A stretch of 7,079 nt of DNA. Source: Thermoplasmata archaeon (GTDB taxonomy: Archaea > Thermoplasmatota > Thermoplasmata > Thermoplasmatales > Thermoplasmataceae). Below the pieces are notes generated by a model that was given only the letters and a program-made list of their open reading frames with translations, searched no databases and had not been told where the DNA came from. Of this stretch, positions 1-6,982 are shown piece after piece (within the stretch, counting starts at the first letter, position 1; each line of letters begins with the position of its first letter). The translations under genes and the position numbers were made by a program. The stretch is taken from positions 1 through 7,079 of the forward strand of contig JAJZZQ010000098.1 of NCBI GenBank assembly GCA_021797525.1. The letters run 5' to 3'.

Positions 1-1395
1 GGTTCTCTTGCCGCCACCACTGCAGCCCGAGCTGGAAAAAATGTCCTCCTTCTGGACAGGAACCCGGAACCGGAAGTTGGAAAAAAGACAACCTGGGGAT
101 GGGTCTGTGGAGATGCAGTGGCAGGTTCGCACATCAACTTTGTCCAGAACAGGCTGAAAGTTAAATTCGGGCAGCCTGAACTTGACAGAAGAGTGGACGG
201 CGTTTATGCCGTATCCCCGGATCTGAAGACACGATTTCTATTTGATGGCCTCGGTTACACTCTGGACAGGCCGGAATTCGAGGCAAAACTTCTCCAATTG
301 GCAAAGCAGGCTGGAGCCACATACATGAACGATTTTGAGGTCACTGGGCCAATTATCCAGGAGAATAGAGTAATTGGAATAAGGGGGAAGGAGGGTAAGA
401 AAGAGGAAAAAGAATACAGGGCAAAAGTCGTCATTGACGCCCTTGGAATATCAACAGTGATTAGACGGAACATTCCAGAAAACATATTCGTAGACAGGAA
501 AATAGACATTGATGACATAGAATCCACTGGCCGTTACATATATGAATTTGACAAGGATCATGACGATCTTAATTACTATGACCCGGACAATGCACTGATA
601 CACCTTAACAACGAACTGGCTCCGGGCGGTTACGGCTGGGTATTTCCAAAGAGCGGGAATAAGGTTAACATTGGGCTTGGTGTGCAGAAGAAGAGCCTTG
701 AGATAAGGAATAAGAAGATGGGCAAAACGGACAATCTCCAGTCCCTGATAGATAATTACGTCAAATGGAACCCGGTCCTGAAAAATACAAGAGTATGGAA
801 CAAGAACAACAATGGAAAGGGAAACTGGTCAGTTCCGGTCAGAAGGCAAATGGAGAGCCTGGTATTTGACGGATACATGGGTGCAGGAGACAGTATGGTT
901 ATGCCAAACCCCATCAGTGCAGGTGGTATAGGGCCTGCCCTCATATCCGGTGTACTTGCAGGGGAAAATGCTGCAAATGCTATAGACAACAATGATACAT
1001 CTGTTGCAGGGCTCTGGAAATATAATCTGGAATTCAACGAGGCCTATGGAAACAGAACAGCAGGAATGGAGATATTCAGGATTTATCTGCAGTCTCTAAA
1101 CAACGATATTCTGAACTATGGAATGAGAACATTCCTTACAACAAAGGAGGCATCTGACATCACTCTTGGCCTTGTCCCGGAATTGAGCCTTGCTTCCAAG
1201 TTCAGAATGGTCCTTAAGGGCGCAAGAAACATAAGCGCATTCTCAAACCTTGTCTACGTAATGGGCAAGATGAAATCGCTCAATGCGTTATATGCTTCAT
1301 ACCCGAAATCGCCAAAGGAATTCCCTGAATTCAAAAAGACAGTAGTCATGAATATAGAGGAAGCAAAGGAAAAATTCAAGCCGAATCCTGTCTGA
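1..1395 (+). CDS. Geranylgeranyl reductase family protein (archaeal lipid isoprenoid-chain reductase), 5' end missing
   Basis: FAD-dependent reductase expected to hydrogenate the geranylgeranyl chains of archaeal membrane lipids or their precursors, acting at the membrane surface. The frame is open from base 1, giving 464 visible residues. The window starts inside the dinucleotide-binding glycine loop (first residues GSLAATTAARAGKNVLLLD), so about 15-20 N-terminal residues are missing. Visible landmarks are the CGDAV motif (Cys36, bases 106-120), the family signature YxWxFPx8GxG as YGWVFP...GLG (bases 631-681), and the second FAD motif GDSMVMPNPISAGG (from base 886). The C-terminal region with GLW, NYGM and a YPKSP segment resembles, from memory, the Sulfolobus acidocaldarius GGR more than the Thermoplasma acidophilum enzyme. 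Cys36 is the only cysteine visible. A Lys/Glu-rich loop lies near residues 130-140. A GTG at 118 is in frame but is not the start, because conserved residues lie upstream. The 3' end overlaps nth by 20 bp, tail to tail. The family is certain; the exact substrate (free GGPP or phospholipid) is not. Confidence 0.93.
   Translation, partial: GSLAATTAARAGKNVLLLDRNPEPEVGKKTTWGWVCGDAVAGSHINFVQNRLKVKFGQPELDRRVDGVYAVSPDLKTRFLFDGLGYTLDRPEFEAKLLQLAKQAGATYMNDFEVTGPIIQENRVIGIRGKEGKKEEKEYRAKVVIDALGISTVIRRNIPENIFVDRKIDIDDIESTGRYIYEFDKDHDDLNYYDPDNALIHLNNELAPGGYGWVFPKSGNKVNIGLGVQKKSLEIRNKKMGKTDNLQSLIDNYVKWNPVLKNTRVWNKNNNGKGNWSVPVRRQMESLVFDGYMGAGDSMVMPNPISAGGIGPALISGVLAGENAANAIDNNDTSVAGLWKYNLEFNEAYGNRTAGMEIFRIYLQSLNNDILNYGMRTFLTTKEASDITLGLVPELSLASKFRMVLKGARNISAFSNLVYVMGKMKSLNALYASYPKSPKEFPEFKKTVVMNIEEAKEKFKPNPV
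1333..1374 (-). terminator. Two T5 runs after the nth stop, possible weak termination region
   Basis: Downstream of the nth stop on the minus strand there are T5 runs at 1374-1370 and 1337-1333, both within the 3' coding end of the reductase gene. No hairpin is evident. Oligo-T runs of this length can act as weak archaeal terminators, but runs this short are common by chance, so support is limited to their place right after the last gene of the run. Confidence 0.2.
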
Positions 1396-2038
1396 TCTTC
1401 ATATAGTATCTGCAATGGGCATTTATCAAACACTCATTGCATTTCGGCCCAACAGGCCGGCATATTTTTTTCCCGAATTCAACCATCATTGGGTTGAACC
1501 CAACCCACTTTTCTTTTGGGATAAGACTTTTCAGCTGCTCTTCTGTATCTTCCGGGTTCTTGGAATTAGCCCATCCGATTCTGTTTGATACCCTGTGGAC
1601 ATGTGTATCCACGGCAATGGCCGGGATTCCGAACGAGTCTGCCAGCACAACAGAGGCTGTTTTTCTCCCAACTCCAGGAATTGTCATAAGATCCTCCATG
1701 CTGTCAGGGACATTTCCGCCAAATTTCTCTTCTACAATGCGGGCGGCATCTATTACACGCTGTGCCTTAACTGTCATGAAGCCTACATTCCCGATGAGTT
1801 TCAGCACATCCTGATAATCCGCCTTTGAAAGATGCTCTGAGTCACCGTATTTGTTGAATAGGTTCCTTGCTGCTGCATCAGTGACTTCATCTCTTGTCCT
1901 GTGGCTCATTATTGTTGTTATGAGGACCCAGAATGGATCATGAAATTCAAAGTGATGTGGTGGTGACTGGCTCTGAATAAGGTTGAGCATTTTGATGATA
2001 TCCTCTCTCTTCCATCTTGTGGCCCTGATTTCAGACAT
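1376..2038 (-). CDS. nth: Endonuclease III (DNA glycosylase/AP lyase, [4Fe-4S])
   Basis: Base-excision repair enzyme that removes oxidised pyrimidines and cleaves the abasic site by beta-elimination. At 220 residues it is the usual family length. The helix-hairpin-helix is IPGVGRKTASVVL (residues 120-132), with the Schiff-base lysine at K126. The catalytic aspartate is D144 in AVDTH. The C-terminal cluster has spacing C-x6-C-x2-C-x5-C (C193, C200, C203, C209), diagnostic of the [4Fe-4S] loop. All catalytic and cluster residues are present. The helix that usually reads S-Q-R/A-T here reads MSHRTRD, with His46 where most relatives have Gln. The ATG start lies inside the last codons of carB (8-bp overlap), with GGAG 10 nt upstream, suggesting coupled translation at the end of the sfsA-carA-carB-nth run. 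Family-level alternatives such as MutY or a thymine-DNA glycosylase of the Mig type are less likely because the Lys/Asp pair is that of a bifunctional Nth. Confidence 0.96.
   Translation of the reverse strand: MSEIRATRWKREDIIKMLNLIQSQSPPHHFEFHDPFWVLITTIMSHRTRDEVTDAAARNLFNKYGDSEHLSKADYQDVLKLIGNVGFMTVKAQRVIDAARIVEEKFGGNVPDSMEDLMTIPGVGRKTASVVLADSFGIPAIAVDTHVHRVSNRIGWANSKNPEDTEEQLKSLIPKEKWVGFNPMMVEFGKKICRPVGPKCNECLINAHCRYYMKIRQDSA
1445..1471 (+). terminator. Hairpin plus T7 tract, candidate terminator of the reductase gene
   Basis: On the plus strand CGGCC (1445-1449) and GGCCG (1455-1459) form a perfect 5-bp GC stem with a CAACA loop, extendable by one T-G wobble. A T7 run follows at 1465-1471, five bases after the stem. 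It starts 50 bases beyond the reductase stop. It lies antisense within nth, covering the codons of the first two cluster cysteines, so its bases are also under coding constraint. Archaeal termination depends mainly on the T tract, which is present. Confidence 0.45.
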
Positions 2039-5000
2039 ATTCGCCTATCTCCATGTAGCTCAGTTCCGGTTTTGAAACCATGCTTGAAACGATCGCCTCT
2101 GCCAGCCTCATATTTGTGGCAAGAAGGCAGTTGCTTCTTATGGAAAGCCTCCTTATCTCATTTCCGTCTCTAAGTGAGCCCCTTCTGCTTTCGGGTGTGT
2201 TTATCACAATGCCAACTTCCCCGCCCTTTATCAACTCGTCCACTCTTGGGGTACGCATATCCTCTATCTTGAACACCTCCTTGGCAGGAATCCCTCTACC
2301 TGTGAGGTAACTGGAAGTTCCGGGTGTTGCATATATTCTGAATCCTGATCTGTGAAGGAGCTCAGCAAGTTCAAAGGCATAAGGTTTATCAGAATCCCTC
2401 ACTGAAATTAGCGCCGAGTTCCTTATGTTCTGGCGCCTCCTGGGGGACAGTGTGGACTTGACAAGTGCTTCTTCAACTGTGGAGCCGCAGAACATCGACT
2501 CACCTGTGGATTTCATCTCCGGACCGAGAACTGTGTCCAGATCCAGGAACCGGTTGAAGGGAAATGAGGGGACCTTGGCAAATACCTTCCTGACTGAACC
2601 GTGACCGGTATCCAGTTTCTGCCCCAGCATAAGGGAAATACCAAGTGAAATCCAGTCGCGGCCAGTGGCCTTGCAGACAAATGGAAGTGACCTGCTTGAT
2701 CTGGCGTTCAGCTCTATTACATATATCTGGGGATCCCTGATGGCAATCTGAAGGTTTGAGAATCCAATCAGGTTGAACTCCTTTGACATTTTTCTGCATA
2801 TGTCCAGGATTCTCTTAAACAAGGAAATGTCAGGGAAATCAGGCGAAAGAAGCATGGTTGCATCACCTGAGTGTGTCCCCGCCTCCTCTATATGCCTGCA
2901 TATTCCACAGATCGAAACGCTTTCTCCCGATGAGATAAAATCGACATCTATTTCAGTCGCGTCAGAGATGTACCTGCTCACAAGTACCGAAGACCCGGGC
3001 CTTGCAGTAATTATTTCTGAAATATTGGAAACAAGGTCCTCAGATGTATAGACAATGTCCATTGCCCTGCCTCCTATGACGAAACTGCTTCTGGCAATTG
3101 CCGGGAGAAAACCCTCCTCTGAGATCAGCTCAGCTTCAGCAATACTTTTTACAATTCTGAATTCTGGCTGCAGAATGCCCATTCTGTGCAGTGCTTCCGA
3201 GAACATGTCTCTGCTCTCTATCCTGTCCACTGATTCAGGGGAAGTCCCAAGGAAGATGGATGGTCCAAATATGGATGAAAGCTGGGAAATAAGGTTCTGG
3301 CCAGTTTGGCCTGAAAACTGGACTATAACTCTGCATGGCCATTCCCTCTTAATTATGTTTGAGATATACTCAACTGTCAGCGGCTCAAAGAAAAGCAGAT
3401 CACTTATGTCAAAATCTGTTGATACAGTTTCGGGGTTGCTGTTCACCATTATTGCCCTGTACCCCCTTTTCCTAAGATCCATGACGGCCTTTACAGCTGA
3501 ATAGTCAAATTCAAGCCCCTGGGCTATTCTGTTTGGCCCTGATCCGACAATCAGAATGCTTTCCCTGCCATCCCTGCCAGTGAATTCATCCTCCGTTTCA
3601 TATGTGGAATAAAGGTAAGGGGTTTTTGCTGGAAACTCTCCAGAACATGTATCGATGGATTTGTAAACTGGAAGAATCCCAAGCTCGAACCTCCTCCTGG
3701 TAATGGAACCCTCATCCAATCCTGAAAATGCAGAAATGGCAAGATCAGATATACCTGCTGTCTTCAGTTCCTTAAGGTTAGCTGGCATCTCTCCGTATGT
3801 TATTCCCGTCAGGAGGCTGCATATATTTCTGATCTTAATGATAAAATAGAGGGGATACCCGCTCATATTTGACACCCTTTCTTTGTCCCATCCTCTGAGG
3901 ATGGCTTCGAATATTGCAAACAGCCGCTGGTCTGATGGCTCTCTGATAAGCCTCTTAAGGGTTTCATCGTCCACTGGCATTCTGATCCTTCTTGAATCCT
4001 GGTTCTCAAGCGATGAGATGGCTTTCATCAGAGCCTCCTCAAAGGTTCTCCCTATTCCCATGACTTCGCCGATGGATTTCATCTGAACACCTATCTTCCT
4101 TGAAACTGGGAGTTTATCAAAGGGCCATCTCGGAATCTTTACTGTAACATAGTCAAGGGAGGGTTCAAATGCGGCATATGTGTTTCCAGTAATGGGGTTG
4201 ATTATCTCATTGAGGTTGTATCCTACAGCTATTTTTGCGGATATTCTTGCTATGGGATAACCGGACGCCTTGGATGCAAGAGCTGAGGATCTGGATGTTC
4301 TCGGATTGACCTCAACGACATAATATCTGCCATTTTCAGAGTCCAGTGCGAACTGGATGTTGCATGCCCCGAGGATGCCTATGCTTGATATGACGTGTAT
4401 GGCGCTGTCCCTGAGCAAATGGTATTCAATATCACTTAGAGTCTGCGAAGGGGTGACAACAACACTTTCCCCAGTGTGGACGCCCATCGGGTCAAGGTTT
4501 TCCATGTTGCAAACGATAATGCAGTTTCCAGCATTGTCCCTGATGACCTCATACTCAAGTTCTTTGAGCCCTTCAAGTGACTTTTCAATCTCCAGTGTCT
4601 GATCCGGATAGATCCTGAAATATTCATCGCAAAGTGAGTTCAGCTCCTCAAGGTTCCTTACAATTGTTCCTCCAAGGCCGCCAAGAGAGAAGGAGGTTCT
4701 TACGATAATGGGGAAGAAATCAATCTTCCCGGCAAGCTTGCGGTAAGTTTCTGAGGAGAGTCGCAGTGATGGGGCAACCGGTTCCCCTATCTTTTCCATA
4801 AGTTCATGGAATCTCTCCCTGTCCTCGGCAACCTGAATGCCTGGCACATCTGTTCCTATGATCCTGATTCCATACTTTTTCAGAATACCCATACTGTCAA
4901 GTGAAATTGCAAGGTTCAGCGCTGTCTGGCCACCCATTGTTGCCAGTATGGCGTCGATCTTCTCCTCTGCAATGATCCTCTCAACAACTTCAGGAATTAT

Positions 5001-5204
5001 GGGTTCGATATAGATCCTGTCAGCAATATTTCTGTCGGTCTGAATAGTGGCAGGATTATTGTTAAGCAGAACAGTTTTGATGCCCTCCTCCCTCAGGGAA
5101 AGGCATGCCTGGGATCCTGCATAGTCAAACTCAGCTGCCTGGCCTATTACAACTGCACCGGAACCTATGACAAGAACTGTCTTTACCCATGAAAGAAGAG
5201 GCAT
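2031..5204 (-). CDS. carB: Carbamoyl-phosphate synthetase large subunit
   Basis: Synthesises carbamoyl phosphate from bicarbonate, two ATP and ammonia channelled from CarA, for pyrimidine and arginine synthesis in the cytoplasm. The 1057 residues compare with 1073 in E. coli, an unsplit large subunit with four parts: carboxyphosphate ATP-grasp half (about 1-400), oligomerisation region (about 400-545), carbamoyl-phosphate ATP-grasp half (about 546-925) and C-terminal MGS-like allosteric domain (about 926-1057). The two halves repeat the same motifs: IGSGAVVIGQAAEFDYAG against VGSGPNRIAQGLEFDYSA; MGGQT against FSGQT; metal ligands E298/N300 in VEVNPR against E831/N833 in IELNAR; NIQFA against NLQIA. 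In the allosteric domain, ATPGTSSYL (T960, T963), K979 and N1002/T1003 align with the part of E. coli CarB that binds UMP, so feedback by a nucleotide is plausible. Several prolines usual in ATP-grasp loops are replaced (RTS at 169-171, RSS at 705-707, NAR at 833-835). The start ATG shares its A with the carA stop and has GGTGA 6 nt upstream. No frameshift is seen. Confidence 0.98.
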   Translation of the reverse strand: MPLLSWVKTVLVIGSGAVVIGQAAEFDYAGSQACLSLREEGIKTVLLNNNPATIQTDRNIADRIYIEPIIPEVVERIIAEEKIDAILATMGGQTALNLAISLDSMGILKKYGIRIIGTDVPGIQVAEDRERFHELMEKIGEPVAPSLRLSSETYRKLAGKIDFFPIIVRTSFSLGGLGGTIVRNLEELNSLCDEYFRIYPDQTLEIEKSLEGLKELEYEVIRDNAGNCIIVCNMENLDPMGVHTGESVVVTPSQTLSDIEYHLLRDSAIHVISSIGILGACNIQFALDSENGRYYVVEVNPRTSRSSALASKASGYPIARISAKIAVGYNLNEIINPITGNTYAAFEPSLDYVTVKIPRWPFDKLPVSRKIGVQMKSIGEVMGIGRTFEEALMKAISSLENQDSRRIRMPVDDETLKRLIREPSDQRLFAIFEAILRGWDKERVSNMSGYPLYFIIKIRNICSLLTGITYGEMPANLKELKTAGISDLAISAFSGLDEGSITRRRFELGILPVYKSIDTCSGEFPAKTPYLYSTYETEDEFTGRDGRESILIVGSGPNRIAQGLEFDYSAVKAVMDLRKRGYRAIMVNSNPETVSTDFDISDLLFFEPLTVEYISNIIKREWPCRVIVQFSGQTGQNLISQLSSIFGPSIFLGTSPESVDRIESRDMFSEALHRMGILQPEFRIVKSIAEAELISEEGFLPAIARSSFVIGGRAMDIVYTSEDLVSNISEIITARPGSSVLVSRYISDATEIDVDFISSGESVSICGICRHIEEAGTHSGDATMLLSPDFPDISLFKRILDICRKMSKEFNLIGFSNLQIAIRDPQIYVIELNARSSRSLPFVCKATGRDWISLGISLMLGQKLDTGHGSVRKVFAKVPSFPFNRFLDLDTVLGPEMKSTGESMFCGSTVEEALVKSTLSPRRRQNIRNSALISVRDSDKPYAFELAELLHRSGFRIYATPGTSSYLTGRGIPAKEVFKIEDMRTPRVDELIKGGEVGIVINTPESRRGSLRDGNEIRRLSIRSNCLLATNMRLAEAIVSSMVSKPELSYMEIGEYV
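2049..2052 (-). promoter_or_regulatory. Ribosome binding site of nth within carB
   Basis: GGAG (in GGAGAT) lies ten bases before the nth ATG, inside the 3' end of carB. The spacing is at the long end of the usual range. It supports the ATG at 2038 that overlaps the carB stop by 8 bp. Confidence 0.45.
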
Positions 5205-6298
5205 CAGGCTTCACCCATCTCTCTCTTTATCTCAGAGAAAAAATCCTTCGAGTCATGTGGCCCCGGTGAGGCCTCCGGGTGATACTGTACAGAGTATATC
5301 CTGAGCTTGCGGTTTTCAATTCTCTCAACGGTCCTGTCATTAACATCTCTCTGCACTACCTCAAGCCCTGTTCCATTAAGTGATGCCTCATCCAGCGCAT
5401 AACCGTGGTTGTGTGTTGTAATTAGAATTCTACTCCCATCAGAGACAGCATGGTTTGAGCCTCTGTGTCCGAATTTCATCTTCAGAGTTTTTCCCCCCAT
5501 GGCAAGCCCTATGAGCTGGTGTCCCAGGCACACCCCAAAAATCGGCTTCTTTCCTGCCATATCCCTGATAAATCTTCTGACAGGCTCCAGAGAGGCGTGG
5601 GCCGGATCTCCAGGTCCGTTTGAAATAAAAATAAGGGAATAGTCATCATTTAATTTGGAAAAATCTGATCTTGATGAGGCAACAACAAGTGAAGAGAATT
5701 TCAGCATCTCCTCCTTTATGCTGTTCTTTGATCCAACATCAATAAAGAGGATCTTTACATCCCCATTCCCCTTCAGGATTATGTTCGACGATGGTGTTAC
5801 CAGAGATACAACATCACTAGCCATTGGATCCGGAAATTCTCTTTTCAGGGATTTATCTCTGCTGATCCATCCCCTCATTACCCCCTTTTCCCTTATCTTT
5901 CTTACCAGTGCCCTCGTATCCACCAAATCCAGTCCGGGAATATTACTGCCAGCAAGAAGATCATTGAATTCTTCCCAGTCATCCCCGCCCTGAAGAACAC
6001 TGTGTGAATCCCGGGTGATGACTCCTGCTACCATTATGCCAGAAGACTCCATTCTGCTCTTTTTCATGCTGTAATTGGCAACAGTGGGGCTGGCAAAAAC
6101 AAGAATCTGGTTTTTGTATGAAGGATCAGTCAGTGATTCCAGGTACCCTGTCATGGATGTAGTGAAAACGACTTCCCCGTATCCGTCAATTTCAGATCCG
6201 AAGGAAACCCCATCAAAAACAGATCCATCCTCCAGGATGAGAAAGGATTTTTTTCTAGGTTTTCCGTCATAATTCAATTTAAACCTAGAAGGAGTCAT
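5204..6298 (-). CDS. carA: Carbamoyl-phosphate synthetase small (glutaminase) subunit
   Basis: Hydrolyses glutamine and passes ammonia to CarB. At 364 residues it is slightly shorter than E. coli CarA (382). The N-terminal CPSase small-chain domain (about 17-175) has LEDGSVFDG, TTSMTGYLE and LTDPSY. The C-terminal class I glutamine amidotransferase domain (about 182-360) has NGPGDP (227-232), the nucleophile elbow GVCLGHQ with Cys257, KFGHRGSNH (275-283), and HPEAS with His340 and Glu342, so the Cys-His-Glu triad is complete. The start is uncertain. The ATG used here gives about 17 residues before the conserved SFLILEDG core and has no Shine-Dalgarno match. An in-frame TTG at 6277 has AGG six bases upstream and would shorten the protein by seven residues. 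A T7 tract and AT-rich box lie just upstream. The stop overlaps the carB ATG by one base (TGATG), the usual arrangement for equal production of the two subunits. Confidence 0.97.
   Translation of the reverse strand: MTPSRFKLNYDGKPRKKSFLILEDGSVFDGVSFGSEIDGYGEVVFTTSMTGYLESLTDPSYKNQILVFASPTVANYSMKKSRMESSGIMVAGVITRDSHSVLQGGDDWEEFNDLLAGSNIPGLDLVDTRALVRKIREKGVMRGWISRDKSLKREFPDPMASDVVSLVTPSSNIILKGNGDVKILFIDVGSKNSIKEEMLKFSSLVVASSRSDFSKLNDDYSLIFISNGPGDPAHASLEPVRRFIRDMAGKKPIFGVCLGHQLIGLAMGGKTLKMKFGHRGSNHAVSDGSRILITTHNHGYALDEASLNGTGLEVVQRDVNDRTVERIENRKLRIYSVQYHPEASPGPHDSKDFFSEIKREMGEA
5211..5215 (-). promoter_or_regulatory. Ribosome binding site of carB within carA
   Basis: GGTGA on the minus strand, six bases before the carB ATG, matches the archaeal Shine-Dalgarno core GGAGGTGAT over five bases. 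It lies in the last carA codons and fixes the carB start at 5204, which is also the position giving a normal N-terminus before the first glycine loop. Confidence 0.6.
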
Positions 6299-6306
6299 AG
6301 TAAGGG

Positions 6307-6318
6307 ATAATAAAAAAA
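6307..6318 (-). promoter_or_regulatory. T7 tract / TATA-like element in the sfsA-carA gap
   Basis: On the minus strand the 27-bp gap contains TTTTTTTATTAT. It can be read in two ways: as a U-tract that partly terminates sfsA transcription, as archaeal RNA polymerase does at oligo-T runs, or as a TATA-like box giving a separate carAB-nth transcript. Its centre is only about 15 nt from the carA ATG but about 36 nt from the in-frame TTG at 6277, so if it is a promoter the transcript would start near 6286-6288, inside the ATG-initiated reading frame. The two readings cannot be separated from sequence alone. Confidence 0.3.
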
Positions 6319-6325
6319 GATCGAT

Positions 6326-6982
6326 TCACCTGAAGTACTCTTTGCATATTCCTGTGGTACCCCTGAATATGATTTTTCCATCTTCAAGGCTGAATTTCGG
6401 AAGGAATATGGATCCTCCTGCACCTATAAACTCCAAAAATGAATTCCCGAATTCAGGGTCTGTTTTAAAATTGGGGGAAAAACAGCTGGCCCTGTGACTG
6501 AAAATAAGAACAATCAGTAAAGCATCTTTCCCGCCTTTCAGAACTTCCGTGAGAAGCTTCAGGTGGTGTGCCCCTCTGATGGTCGGAGCATCAGGAAATA
6601 CAGCCATATCGCTGGAAAGCATGGAACAACCCTTTACCTCAATGTATGTGCCATTTAATCTGAAGTCTATTCTGCTCTCTTTAAGCGGAACCTCCCTTTT
6701 CGTCTCTTGTGGAAGAAACATGGAAGCAAGCCTGTTGTGGAATCTCGCATCCGTGAGAATCCACTCTCCATCCCTTAAAGCAGCAGTGATGGAGTATTTA
6801 GTCCTGGCCCCTGAAGAATCCCTGAAAATTACCCTGCTTCCACTGAATATGAGATCCTTGAGCCTGCCAGGATCATGAAGGTGGCATTCAATCCTCTTTC
6901 CTTCAAAGGATACAGTCACAAGGAACCTGTTCTCCCTGTTCAGAACTGTCCCCTCATAATAGGAATCGGCTGTGGAAAGCAT
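6326..6982 (-). CDS. sfsA: SfsA family protein (OB-fold N-terminus, PD-(D/E)xK nuclease-like C-terminus)
   Basis: Homologue of the 'sugar fermentation stimulation' protein. The historical name comes from an E. coli phenotype; the fold suggests a nucleic-acid-binding or nuclease role, but no substrate can be read from the sequence. Numbering from the ATG at 6982 (218 residues), the N-terminal part has NRENRFLVTV (15-24) and HLHDPGRLKDL (34-44), the OB-like portion. The C-terminal part has SRIDF (103-107, Asp106), YIEVKG (113-118, Glu115 and Lys117; the candidate metal site), then FPDAPTIRG (129-137) and FSHRA (161-165). A TTG at 7018 would add 12 residues. I prefer the ATG because it leaves 18 residues before the conserved RF pair, close to the 17 in E. 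coli SfsA as recalled, and has AGG seven bases upstream. It is the first gene of the leftward run, 27 bp ahead of carA. A TATA-like box lies at 7041-7052. Confidence 0.9.
   Translation of the reverse strand: MLSTADSYYEGTVLNRENRFLVTVSFEGKRIECHLHDPGRLKDLIFSGSRVIFRDSSGARTKYSITAALRDGEWILTDARFHNRLASMFLPQETKREVPLKESRIDFRLNGTYIEVKGCSMLSSDMAVFPDAPTIRGAHHLKLLTEVLKGGKDALLIVLIFSHRASCFSPNFKTDPEFGNSFLEFIGAGGSIFLPKFSLEDGKIIFRGTTGICKEYFR

Noticed and set aside
118..120. GTG as a start for the reductase gene
   Set aside because: The same frame is open to base 1 and encodes the end of the FAD-binding glycine loop and the CGDAV motif, so the real start is outside the window.
381..420. Purine-rich stretch with a GGAGGG Shine-Dalgarno-like sequence
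   Set aside because: It encodes the Lys/Glu-rich loop of the reductase, and no start codon with a plausible frame follows at the right distance.
1437..1814. 125-codon open frame on the plus strand inside nth
   Set aside because: Antisense shadow of the conserved HhH and Fe-S regions of nth; no family resemblance.
3055..3504. 149-codon open frame on the plus strand inside carB
   Set aside because: It is antisense to conserved CarB motifs, has a composition typical of a reverse-strand shadow (Ser/Leu/Ile rich) and no recognisable domain or start signal.
2031..5204. Internal similarity of the two halves of carB as a recent duplication
   Set aside because: The two-fold repeat of ATP-grasp halves is ancient and common to all CarB proteins; the halves here are far diverged.
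6326..6331. AGGTGA on the minus strand as the carA ribosome binding site
   Set aside because: It is the last codons of sfsA including its stop and lies 27 nt before the carA ATG, too far for a ribosome binding site.
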